From positions 1 to 6,073 of the forward strand of contig JBELHO010000099.1 in NCBI GenBank assembly GCA_042091375.1: DNA of 6,073 nt, read 5' to 3'. The DNA comes from JBELHO01 sp042091375 (GTDB lineage: Bacteria; Pseudomonadota; Gammaproteobacteria; Enterobacterales; Alteromonadaceae). A program made the position numbers and the translations under genes. Below, piece after piece: positions 1-5,860 of this stretch. The notes under the pieces were generated by a model. It had not been told where the DNA came from. It did no database searches and was given only the letters and a program-made list of their open reading frames with translations. Positions within the stretch are counted from its first letter, which is position 1. Each line of letters opens with the position of its first letter.

Positions 1-513
1 AATAGGATCAACGCCAGCAAAAGGTTCATCCAACAGGATAAACTTTGGATTCGCCGCTAATGCGCGAGCTATTTCTACGCGTCTTCGCTCGCCGCCAGAT
101 AAAGCCATACCTTGAGAGTCGCGAATATGACCGATATTGAACTCCTCTAATAAATCATCGAGTAATTCTTCTCTTAGCACGCGGTCAAGATCTTTTCGAG
201 TCTCAAGTATCGCCATAATATTTTGGTAAACAGTGAGTTTTCTAAAAATAGAAGATTCTTGAGGTAAATAACCAATCCCCATGCGCGCGCGGTTATGCAT
301 CGGTTGCAAAGTAATGTCGTTGTCATCAATGCGAATGGAGCCGTGATCACTGGGAACAAGGCCAACAATCATATAAAAAGTAGTCGTTTTACCTGCACCA
401 TTTGGACCAAGTAATCCAACGATACTGCCTGCTTTAACTTCTAGACTTACATTTTTTACAACTTGCCTCGACTTGTAGCTTTTTGCAAGCTTTTCAGCAA
501 CTAACATACTCAT
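1..513 (-). CDS. lptB: LptB, LPS export ABC transporter ATPase (partial, C-terminus beyond left edge)
   Basis: Cytoplasmic ATPase that powers LPS extraction from the inner membrane by the LptB2FG complex and its transport along the LptC-LptA bridge. The first 171 residues are present; the family is about 240 long, so about 70 residues (including the switch histidine) lie off the left edge. I translated it by hand and found an open frame throughout. Walker A GPNGAGKT is at residues 36-43 (Lys42), the Q-loop YLPQES has Gln85, the signature LSGGERRR starts at 138, and Walker B FILLDEP has Asp162 and catalytic Glu163. The long match LSGGERRRVEIARALA followed by the Walker B region is typical of LptB rather than of other ABC ATPases. 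The ATG at 513 aligns residue for residue with the E. coli start; an ATG two codons later (507) is an alternative. The start overlaps the lptA stop in a TAATG, implying translational coupling. Confidence 0.97.
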   Translation of the reverse strand, partial: MSMLVAEKLAKSYKSRQVVKNVSLEVKAGSIVGLLGPNGAGKTTTFYMIVGLVPSDHGSIRIDDNDITLQPMHNRARMGIGYLPQESSIFRKLTVYQNIMAILETRKDLDRVLREELLDDLLEEFNIGHIRDSQGMALSGGERRRVEIARALAANPKFILLDEPFAGVDPI

Positions 514-1037
514 TAGTTTTGTCCACTTTGTGTGTTGATAATGGTTTTTACTTGATTGTTTGAATTTTTTGATTTTTTCGAAGTAACAGTTTCATTAATA
601 CGGTCATATATTATGGTATCAGCTGACATCAGATCGCTATTTTGTTGAAACTTAGCATTTCCTATCATAGTAAACAGCTCATTGGCGACATCATATTTAA
701 TTTCATTTGCACTGGCACTAATTGTTGAGCCATCTTCCTGCGTAGCTGTGAATTTTACTGGGTCACCCGTTGCAATAAGCAGTTGTTGGTTCTCACCTAA
801 CTCTGCGCGTTTGTAAGCTTCTAAATAACTTGCTGTGATAGTCATATCACCGTGTTTAATTTGCACATTGTTTTTAAAAATACCGACATTTTCTTTCAAC
901 CGAGCAGATTGCTCATCAGCTTCAATTTCAAGCGTGTGTTTAAGTTTGATAGGCTCTGCCACTACTTGAATACTGGCGAATAAAAAGGCAATTACAAGCG
1001 CTGTAAGTGACGCTATATTTTTTATGTTATTTGTCAT
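513..1037 (-). CDS. lptA: LptA, periplasmic LPS transport bridge protein
   Basis: Periplasmic protein whose stacked beta-jellyroll (OstA-like fold) forms the bridge carrying LPS from LptC to LptD in the outer membrane. It has 174 residues, close to the E. coli length of 185. A Sec signal peptide covers about residues 1-27: Asn/Lys-rich start, hydrophobic stretch around 9-25, and a likely cleavage in VVA-EP. The mature part shows the family pattern: IEADEQSARL near 38-47, NNVQIKHGDMTITASYLE near 56-73, ATGDPVKF around 89-96, and a late IGNAKFQQNSDLMSADTIIYD segment. The C-terminal tail (about 150-174) is rich in Ser, Asn, Lys and Gln and probably disordered, as in relatives. The ATG lies inside the end of lptC (11-base overlap) and the Shine-Dalgarno is weak, so translation is probably coupled to lptC. 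A possible internal promoter lies upstream within lptC. Confidence 0.95.
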   Translation of the reverse strand: MTNNIKNIASLTALVIAFLFASIQVVAEPIKLKHTLEIEADEQSARLKENVGIFKNNVQIKHGDMTITASYLEAYKRAELGENQQLLIATGDPVKFTATQEDGSTISASANEIKYDVANELFTMIGNAKFQQNSDLMSADTIIYDRINETVTSKKSKNSNNQVKTIINTQSGQN

Positions 1038-1578
1038 AATAAGAGGTCTTCGTGTGGTTGATTAATTTAATGACTTCACTATCTAAATTTGCATCTAGAC
1101 CTTGTCCAGTGATAGTTAGGCCGGGACCAGTCATTGTGACGGCTGTTTTTGAGGTCATTAACTTGGTTGAAATAAGGTATTCAATACTGGCAGCTTGAAT
1201 TAAATTGAGCATAGCATTCGGCGTTAAGTTCTGTGCAGTGACATCTTGCTCCAGGATGAGTTTATCACCTTCGTACAAGGTCGCTTCGGCTGCACTGAGT
1301 TGCCAGATACCTTCATCTGAATAAATAGTAAACTGTGGCTGCTCGAAGTGAGTAAAACCAAGTTCTTGGTACATCGACATTTTACTAGCTCTTACTTGGT
1401 GACTGATGCGCCCGCTTTGGTCAAAGTTAGTTTGTTTTAAATCGATGGCAATATAATCTGGCACGTTAGCGATTTCATCGACTTTAGGGGCAACCTTTTT
1501 AGGCATATAAAAGTAGGGTAACCATAGCCCGGCCATAATGATTACAAACAGTATAATAAGGACTATTCTTGCCGACAT
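1027..1578 (-). CDS. lptC: LptC, inner-membrane LPS transport protein
   Basis: Bitopic inner-membrane protein that receives LPS from LptB2FG and hands it to LptA. It has 183 residues (E. coli 191). One N-terminal transmembrane helix spans about residues 5-24 (IVLIILFVIIMAGLWLPYF) with only a short basic N-terminus, so the rest is periplasmic. The periplasmic part is a beta-jellyroll: FDQSGRISHQVRASKM near 52-67, FEQPQFTIYSDEG near 78-90, and the conserved GPGLTITGQGLDANLDSEVIKL region towards the end. The final TKTSYYDK corresponds to the E. coli VRTSYEI terminus, which contributes to LptA contact in that system. The start ATG at 1578 shares a base with the kdsC stop (TAATG), and the end overlaps lptA by 11 bases. 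LptC is poorly conserved as a family, so identification rests on the topology, the motif match and the invariant kdsC-lptC-lptA order. Confidence 0.94.
   Translation of the reverse strand: MSARIVLIILFVIIMAGLWLPYFYMPKKVAPKVDEIANVPDYIAIDLKQTNFDQSGRISHQVRASKMSMYQELGFTHFEQPQFTIYSDEGIWQLSAAEATLYEGDKLILEQDVTAQNLTPNAMLNLIQAASIEYLISTKLMTSKTAVTMTGPGLTITGQGLDANLDSEVIKLINHTKTSYYDK
1204..1231 (-). promoter_or_regulatory. Candidate sigma-E-like promoter inside lptC for lptA-lptB
   Basis: On the minus strand GAACTT (1231-1226) is followed after 17 bases by TCAAT (1208-1204), resembling the sigma-E pattern GGAACTT - about 16 bases - TCnAA. It sits within lptC, roughly 165 bases before the lptA start. E. 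coli has a sigma-E-dependent lptA promoter upstream of lptA within the operon, which makes the placement sensible. The -10 is imperfect and the site lies in coding DNA, so chance is a real alternative. Confidence 0.3.
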
Positions 1579-2150
1579 TAGCTGCTGCTACCTTGATGGC
1601 TAAGAGGAATATTTTGACTGAGCATAATCAGATCGGTCAGTTCACGAACGGCACCAAAGCCACCTAACATACTTGTACGATAGTCAGCTATGCGCGCTAC
1701 AAGTGGGTGGGCATCACAAGTGGCAACAGCTAAACCAACGCACTGCATGACGGGTATATCAGGGCTATCGTCACCGATGTAAGCAATCTCATGGTTTTCC
1801 AGTGTCAGCTTATCCTTGAGCTCATTAAATGCTAAAAGCTTATCTTCTTGTCCTTGATAAATATGCTGGACAGTCAAACTTTTCATTCGACTCTCAACAA
1901 TTTTTGAATGCCGACCAGTAATCACTGCAACTTGGATATTATGGTTGATTAACGATTTAATACCAAATCCGTCTTTAGTATGGAATGCTTTAAGTTCTTC
2001 ACCTTGATTGCCCAAATAAATGCGTCCATCAGAAAAAACTCCGTCAATATCACATATTAATAACTTGATTTGACTTGCTTTGGCAAATACTTGAGGGTGG
2101 GTCTCTGAGTACAGTTCATTGAAAAAAAGTTGTGAGGCGTTAAGCGTCAT
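1578..2150 (-). CDS. kdsC: KdsC, 3-deoxy-D-manno-octulosonate 8-phosphate phosphatase
   Basis: Cytoplasmic HAD-superfamily phosphatase that hydrolyses Kdo-8-phosphate to Kdo, the last step before CMP activation for LPS inner-core synthesis. It has 190 residues (E. coli 188) and lacks a cap domain, as is usual for the tetrameric C0-type KdsC. HAD motifs are all intact: motif I DIDGVFSDG with nucleophile Asp34 and Asp36, motif II Thr78 in ITGRHS, motif III Lys104 in YQGQEDK, and motif IV GDDSPDIPVM with Asp127 and Asp128. KAFHTKDGFGI (54-64) and the C-terminal GGFGAVRE are KdsC hallmarks; the latter belongs to the tail that closes over a neighbouring subunit's active site. The ATG at 2150 overlaps the kdsD stop in an ATGA, and a GGTG-type Shine-Dalgarno sits a few bases upstream. 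Making Kdo next to the LPS export genes ties synthesis to transport. Confidence 0.97.
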   Translation of the reverse strand: MTLNASQLFFNELYSETHPQVFAKASQIKLLICDIDGVFSDGRIYLGNQGEELKAFHTKDGFGIKSLINHNIQVAVITGRHSKIVESRMKSLTVQHIYQGQEDKLLAFNELKDKLTLENHEIAYIGDDSPDIPVMQCVGLAVATCDAHPLVARIADYRTSMLGGFGAVRELTDLIMLSQNIPLSHQGSSS

Positions 2151-3109
2151 AATACACCTGCCTTAAGTAAATCTTGCATATTTAGAGCACCAATTGGCTG
2201 GTTATTATCATCAACCACTAATATGCCATTTATCTTTTTTTGCTCCATGACATTAAGGGCTTTTGCTGCAAGCATGGTTTTAGGTGCCGTAGTACAGTGT
2301 TGCGTCATGACTTGATTGATGGGTGTGGTATGAATATCGATACGTTGTTCTAAAATGCGACGTAAATCGCCGTCGGTAAAAATACCTTGCAAGATATTGC
2401 TCTGATCGACTACGGCCGTCATTCCTAGCCCTTTTTCGGTCATAACAAGCAGCGTATTTTTAATCGTTGTGTGTTCAGTGACAACTGGTAAAGCGTCATC
2501 GCAATGCATGATGTCTTTTAGCATCAGCAATAAGCGTTTTCCTAAACTACCACCGGGATGTGACAAAGCAAAATCATCAGCTGTAAACCCCTTTTCTTCC
2601 AACAAGGCAACCGCGATAGCATCGCCCATAGCAAGAGTTGCAGTTGTACTCGCAGTAGGAGCAAGCCCTAAAGGGCAGGCTTCTTCTGATACGGCAACAC
2701 AAATATGCACATCAGATTGCTGGGCAAGAGTGGACTTCTCATTGCCACTCATTGCGATAAATTTTGCCCCCAGCCGTTTAATAACGGGGATCAAATTAAT
2801 GACTTCAGCGGTTTCGCCAGAATTAGAAATCATTAATAGCACATCTTCTTTGGTGATCATGCCAAGATCGCCATGACTGGCTTCACCAGGATGAACAAAA
2901 AATGAGGGTGTACCCGTACTTGCGAGGGTTGCTGCTATTTTGTTGCCAATATGACCTGATTTGCCCATACCGATGACAATCACGCGACCAGAGCAGTGAT
3001 ACATTAATTGACAGGCTGCACTGAAATCTTGATTAATATATTGAGCAAGATGCGCAATGGCTTGCTGTTCAATTTCAAGTACGCGCTTTGCTCGAGCAAT
3101 AAAATTCAT
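2147..3109 (-). CDS. kdsD: KdsD, arabinose-5-phosphate isomerase
   Basis: Converts D-ribulose 5-phosphate to D-arabinose 5-phosphate, the first committed step to Kdo. It has 320 residues (E. coli KdsD 328, with a slightly longer N-terminus). An N-terminal SIS domain covers about residues 35-170: VIGMGKSGHIGNKIA (45-59), HPGEASHGDLG (73-83), SNSGET (95-100) and EACPLGLAPTASTT (142-155), the last being diagnostic of this isomerase. Residues equivalent to the reported E. coli catalytic set appear as Lys50, Glu102, Glu142 and His183 (in ALSHPGGSLGKRL). Two CBS domains follow (about 200-257 and 262-320), ending GALNMQDLLKAGVL. E. coli has a paralogue, GutQ, but the kdsC-lptCAB context supports KdsD. 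The start ATG lies 9 bases after the yrbG stop; the gene ends in a 4-base ATGA overlap with kdsC. Confidence 0.97.
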   Translation of the reverse strand: MNFIARAKRVLEIEQQAIAHLAQYINQDFSAACQLMYHCSGRVIVIGMGKSGHIGNKIAATLASTGTPSFFVHPGEASHGDLGMITKEDVLLMISNSGETAEVINLIPVIKRLGAKFIAMSGNEKSTLAQQSDVHICVAVSEEACPLGLAPTASTTATLAMGDAIAVALLEEKGFTADDFALSHPGGSLGKRLLLMLKDIMHCDDALPVVTEHTTIKNTLLVMTEKGLGMTAVVDQSNILQGIFTDGDLRRILEQRIDIHTTPINQVMTQHCTTAPKTMLAAKALNVMEQKKINGILVVDDNNQPIGALNMQDLLKAGVL

Positions 3110-3116
3110 TACACCG

Positions 3117-3121
3117 TCCTA
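3117..3121 (-). promoter_or_regulatory. kdsD ribosome binding site overlapping the yrbG stop codon
   Basis: On the minus strand the yrbG stop TAG (3121-3119) runs directly into AGGA (3120-3117), 7 bases before the kdsD ATG. A ribosome ending yrbG therefore covers the kdsD initiation site, which implies coupled translation and supports the ATG at 3109. Confidence 0.6.
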
Positions 3122-4102
3122 AACACTAAGCGTAGAAAATATAAGATATTGATATGCCAGAAATGCTGAGCATAATATGCCACCTTCAAATCGATTAATG
3201 CGTCGTGAGCCCTTTAAACTTAAACTCATCGCAATCAATGCAACCGTCGCTCCAAGCATTATTAACACATCGCGATTAGCAACCGCAGGATCAACATCCG
3301 ATGGATTGATAATACCAGCAATAGACAGTACCGCGAGTAAATTGAAAATATTTGAACCGATTATATTGCCCAACGCTAGATCATCTTCATTTTTCAACAC
3401 ACCAGCAATACACGCTGCTAACTCAGGAAGACTGGTACCAATGGCGATAATTGTTAAGCCAATTACTAAGTCACTAATACCAAATAGTTTGGCAATATCC
3501 GTGGCTGATTCAACAATAAAATGAGAACTGATAGGTAAAATAATCAACCCTACAATTAACCAAAATGTAGCATTTGACGTACTAATATTGTCTGGTACTT
3601 CTTCACATGCTCCGTCAACGAATGGGTCACTTTGTTGATTGGCCTGCTTGGTTTGTTTGACTGAGATGAAGGTGACGCCAGCAATAAAAATGAAGAAACT
3701 GATCATTAACGCAATCCCTTCACCAAAAGCTAAATAATTATCAGACAAAATGTACCATGCGCCGATTGAGACTAACATCAAAACGGGCATTTCGCGTTTG
3801 AGAGTCGCAGAGGAAACATTTAAAGGACGTAGCAATGCGGTCACACCGAGCACTAAAAGGATATTGGTAATATTTGAACCAACTGCATTACCAACAGCGG
3901 TGTCAGTTTGATTGGCAAGGGCTGCTTGTGCTGACACCATCATCTCAGGTGCAGATGAGCCCATAGCAACAATAGTTAAGCCGATAATTAAGGTTGGAAT
4001 ACCAAAATTCTTAGCCAGTGCGGCTGCGCCAAAAACAAAACGGTCAGCACTCCAAACAAGCCCTATGAAGCCAGCGATTAGTATAACAACTGATAACAAC
4101 AT
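3119..4102 (-). CDS. yrbG: YrbG-type calcium/sodium antiporter (CaCA superfamily)
   Basis: Inner-membrane K+-dependent-type Ca2+/Na+ exchanger family protein; the transported ions are inferred from the family and not proven. With the ATG at 4102 it has 327 residues (E. coli YrbG 325) and begins MLLSVVILIAGFIGL, matching the E. coli start. About ten hydrophobic helices form two inverted halves, each with the ion-binding alpha repeat: GLTIVAMGSSAPE (41-53, Glu53) with GNAVGSN (71-77), and GLTIIAIGTSLPE (215-227, Glu227) with GNIIGSN (245-251). A hydrophilic, partly acidic loop (about 149-177) joins the halves. The frame stays open upstream to an ATG at 4276, but that extension would add 58 residues with no family match, run through the promoter region and overlap mlaF, so I reject it. 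An AGGTGG (4120-4115) precedes the chosen start at a rather long 12 bases. It is the first gene of the minus-strand operon. Confidence 0.93.
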   Translation of the reverse strand: MLLSVVILIAGFIGLVWSADRFVFGAAALAKNFGIPTLIIGLTIVAMGSSAPEMMVSAQAALANQTDTAVGNAVGSNITNILLVLGVTALLRPLNVSSATLKREMPVLMLVSIGAWYILSDNYLAFGEGIALMISFFIFIAGVTFISVKQTKQANQQSDPFVDGACEEVPDNISTSNATFWLIVGLIILPISSHFIVESATDIAKLFGISDLVIGLTIIAIGTSLPELAACIAGVLKNEDDLALGNIIGSNIFNLLAVLSIAGIINPSDVDPAVANRDVLIMLGATVALIAMSLSLKGSRRINRFEGGILCSAFLAYQYLIFSTLSV

Positions 4103-4138
4103 TTTTTTATGAAACCACCTAAACTTAATCAACAATAA

Positions 4139-4147
4139 ATAATACCA
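4139..4147 (-). promoter_or_regulatory. Candidate extended -10 promoter for yrbG-kdsDC-lptCAB
   Basis: The minus strand reads TGGTATTAT here: a TATTAT hexamer (5 of 6 to TATAAT) with a TG one base upstream, the extended -10 pattern. No good -35 hexamer is present 16-18 bases upstream, which extended -10 promoters can tolerate. Transcription would begin near 4132, giving a leader of about 30 bases before the ATG at 4102. Confidence 0.35.
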
Positions 4148-4177
4148 AACTTCATCTAAAAACACAGCTTTTGCAAC

Positions 4178-4190
4178 ATTTGTTACAAAT
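4178..4190. repeat. 13-base perfect inverted repeat, possible operator
   Basis: ATTTGT-T-ACAAAT is a perfect 6+1+6 palindrome centred on 4184, almost exactly the midpoint (4185) of the divergent intergenic region. A dimeric regulator could use such a site to affect both operons. In AT-rich DNA a palindrome of this size can also occur by chance. Confidence 0.35.
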
Positions 4191-4207
4191 ATTTTATCTG
4201 ACGCAGG

Positions 4208-4236
4208 TTTAATAACCCATTCAAAAAGCTTAGAAT
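4208..4236 (+). promoter_or_regulatory. Candidate sigma-70-like promoter for mlaFED
   Basis: TAGAAT at 4231-4236 matches the -10 consensus in 5 of 6 positions. TTTAAT at 4208-4213, 17 bases upstream, is a weak -35 (3 of 6). Transcription would start near 4243 with a short leader before the TTG at 4268. The match is modest and AT-rich DNA gives many such hits. Confidence 0.25.
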
Positions 4237-4256
4237 ATAGAGGTGAAAAAAATATT

Positions 4257-4261
4257 AGGAG
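4257..4261 (+). promoter_or_regulatory. mlaF ribosome binding site fixing a TTG start
   Basis: AGGAG lies 6 bases before the TTG at 4268, a near-ideal Shine-Dalgarno and spacing. An in-frame TAG at 4256-4258 blocks any start further upstream, and the next in-frame ATG would remove the first strand of the ATPase fold. The TTG is therefore the only good start. Confidence 0.8.
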
Positions 4262-4267
4262 AGCGGC

Positions 4268-5077
4268 TTGTCGCAAAATTTAGTTGAAATAAAGGATGTA
4301 ACTTTTTCCAGGGGGGATCGGGTTATTTATCAAAATATGAGCTTTACGGTTCCGAGTGGAAAAATTACCGCAATAATGGGACCAAGCGGTATTGGTAAAA
4401 CAACCATGTTACGTTTAATTGGTGGTCAACTGAAACCTGATAATGGCGATATTCTGTTTGCGGGCAGGAGTATTCCAAGTATGTCGCGCAAAGCCTTGTA
4501 TGATGCACGTGAAAGAATGAGTATGCTGTTTCAAAGTGGCGCACTTTTTACAGATATGAGCGTATTTGACAATGTTGCATTCCCATTACGTGAACATACT
4601 AAACTTTCTGAAGAACTTATCCGTATCGTTGTACTCATGAAATTAGAAGCAGTTGGTTTGAGAGGTGCAAAAGATCTTATGCCTTCAGAGCTTTCTGGTG
4701 GTATGGCAAGGCGTGCTGCACTTGCTCGTGCAATTGCGCTTGATCCAGAGTTAATTATGTACGACGAACCTTTTACCGGACAAGACCCCATTTCTATGGG
4801 GGTGTTGGTTAAGTTAATTAAATCGTTAAATCAAACTCTTAATATCACATCACTCGTGGTGACCCATGATGTTACAGAAGTAATGAGTATTGCTGATCAT
4901 GTAGTGATTTTGGCTGACAAAGGGGTGATTGGTGAGGGGACGCCAGAGCAAGTTGCGCAATCTGATTCAGCACTTGTACAGCAATTTTTGCAAGGATTAT
5001 CTGATGGACCTGTGCCATTTCATTTTGAAGCATCGCCATATAATGACGATTTATTAACAGGACACATACGTGGTTAA
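4268..5077 (+). CDS. mlaF: MlaF, phospholipid transport ABC ATPase
   Basis: Cytoplasmic ATPase of the MlaFEDB complex, which drives phospholipid movement between the inner membrane and periplasmic MlaC and so maintains outer-membrane lipid asymmetry. It has 269 residues, the same length as E. coli MlaF. Walker A GPSGIGKT is at 38-45 (Lys44), the Q-loop MLFQSGALFTDM has Gln89, the signature LSGGMARRAALARAIAL starts at 142, Walker B LIMYDEP has Asp166 and Glu167, and the switch is His200 in VVTHD. SGALFTD and the PSELSGGMARRAALARAIAL stretch mark the Mla branch. The C-terminal extension (about 245-269, DGPVPFHFEASPYNDDLL) matches the E. coli tail that wraps around the partner MlaF subunit and lies near the MlaB site. 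The start is TTG, supported by a strong Shine-Dalgarno and an upstream in-frame stop. The stop overlaps the mlaE start by 8 bases. Confidence 0.97.
   Translation: MSQNLVEIKDVTFSRGDRVIYQNMSFTVPSGKITAIMGPSGIGKTTMLRLIGGQLKPDNGDILFAGRSIPSMSRKALYDARERMSMLFQSGALFTDMSVFDNVAFPLREHTKLSEELIRIVVLMKLEAVGLRGAKDLMPSELSGGMARRAALARAIALDPELIMYDEPFTGQDPISMGVLVKLIKSLNQTLNITSLVVTHDVTEVMSIADHVVILADKGVIGEGTPEQVAQSDSALVQQFLQGLSDGPVPFHFEASPYNDDLLTGHIRG
5059..5062 (+). promoter_or_regulatory. mlaE ribosome binding site supporting a GTG start
   Basis: AGGA lies 7 bases before the GTG at 5070, inside the end of mlaF. An ATG at 5082 would be an alternative start four codons later, but it lacks a comparably placed Shine-Dalgarno. 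Confidence 0.6.
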
Positions 5078-5849
5078 TTCAATGCAATCCATTGGTCGTA
5101 ATACGCTGCAAACGCTAGCGGGCGTTGGTCGTGCTTTATTAATGCTAATTGGCGCTATTGTGAATATGCCTAATATTAAAAAAGGCGCGCCTCTTTTAAT
5201 AAAACAACTTTATATGGTTGGGTTTTTATCGCTGGTCATCATTTTGGTATCTGGCCTGTTTATTGGCATGGTTTTGGCCTTGCAAGGCTACACTGTGCTG
5301 GTTGATTACGGCGCTGAAGATAGTTTAGGTCCGCTGGTGGCACTGAGTTTGTTACGTGAATTAGGCCCTGTTGTAACAGCGCTATTATTTGCTGGTCGAG
5401 CAGGCAGTGCTCTGACTGCAGAAATTGGCTTAATGAAGGCGACAGAACAGCTAAGTAGTTTGGAAATGATGGCGGTTGATCCGCTTAAACGAATCGTCGC
5501 ACCTCGCTTTTGGGCGGGGATGATCAGTATGCCATTACTAGCAATGATCTTTTCGGCCGTAGCAATTTTAGGGGCTCATATTGTTGGCGTCGATTGGTTA
5601 GGCATTGATTCAGGAAGCTTTTGGTCAATTATGCAAGCTCAAGTTTCATTTGAAAAAGATATTTTAAATGGTGCAATTAAGTCAGTGGTTTTTGCATTTG
5701 TGGTGACTTGGATTGCACTTTATAAGGGTTATGATTGCGTACCTACTTCCGAAGGTATTAGTAAAGCAACAACACAAACTGTTGTGCAATCGTCACTGGC
5801 TGTATTGGGGTTAGATTTTGTGCTTACAGCAATTATGTTTGGCGCATAA
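5070..5849 (+). CDS. mlaE: MlaE, phospholipid transport ABC permease
   Basis: Integral inner-membrane permease of the Mla phospholipid transporter; two copies form the lipid cavity beneath the MlaD hexamer and above MlaF. It has 259 residues (E. coli 260). An amphipathic N-terminal segment (about 5-35) resembling the interfacial helix is followed by about five membrane helices. The family core LLRELGPVVTALLFAGRAG (94-112) runs on into SALTAEIGLMKATEQLSSLEMMAVDP (113-138), which contains the coupling region that docks on MlaF. The end, SSLAVLGLDFVLTAIMFG, is almost identical to E. coli. The GTG start is preferred on its Shine-Dalgarno and its agreement with the E. coli N-terminal length. The start lies within mlaF, implying coupling, and the gene ends 11 bases before mlaD. 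Confidence 0.97.
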   Translation: MVNSMQSIGRNTLQTLAGVGRALLMLIGAIVNMPNIKKGAPLLIKQLYMVGFLSLVIILVSGLFIGMVLALQGYTVLVDYGAEDSLGPLVALSLLRELGPVVTALLFAGRAGSALTAEIGLMKATEQLSSLEMMAVDPLKRIVAPRFWAGMISMPLLAMIFSAVAILGAHIVGVDWLGIDSGSFWSIMQAQVSFEKDILNGAIKSVVFAFVVTWIALYKGYDCVPTSEGISKATTQTVVQSSLAVLGLDFVLTAIMFGA

Positions 5850-5860
5850 GGATAGATGAA

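Larger units (their letters stand above)
4103..4267. promoter_or_regulatory. Divergent intergenic control region between yrbG and mlaF
   Basis: This 165-base AT-rich stretch is the only sizeable non-coding DNA in the window and must hold the main promoters of both operons unless they are read from outside. It contains a candidate extended -10 on the minus strand, a weaker candidate promoter on the plus strand, a central inverted repeat, and the Shine-Dalgarno sites of both first genes. I saw no terminator or riboswitch-like structure. Confidence 0.7.

Noticed and set aside
174..368. 64-codon open frame on the minus strand within lptB
   Set aside because: It lies in another frame of the strongly conserved lptB coding sequence and has no independent support.
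1970..1997. Second GAACTT (minus strand) inside kdsC as a sigma-E -35
   Set aside because: No TCnAA-like -10 occurs at 15-18 bases downstream.
2469..2876. 135-codon open frame on the plus strand opposite kdsD
   Set aside because: It is antisense to the conserved SIS domain of kdsD; the product is Ser/Ala/Thr/Pro-rich with no recognisable domain, and no ribosome site supports it.
3177..3524. 115-codon open frame on the plus strand opposite yrbG
   Set aside because: It lies antisense to the second alpha repeat of yrbG; the composition is that of a shadow frame, with no promoter or family match.
3912..4112. 66-codon open frame on the plus strand opposite the yrbG start
   Set aside because: It is antisense to the first alpha repeat, with low-complexity composition and no supporting signals.
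4611..4642. Plus-strand GAACTT followed by TCATG inside mlaF
   Set aside because: The -10 match is poor and the site lies in the middle of mlaF with no gene start close downstream.
4531..4791. 86-codon open frame on the minus strand opposite mlaF
   Set aside because: It is the reverse of the highly conserved MlaF signature and Walker B region; a shadow frame.
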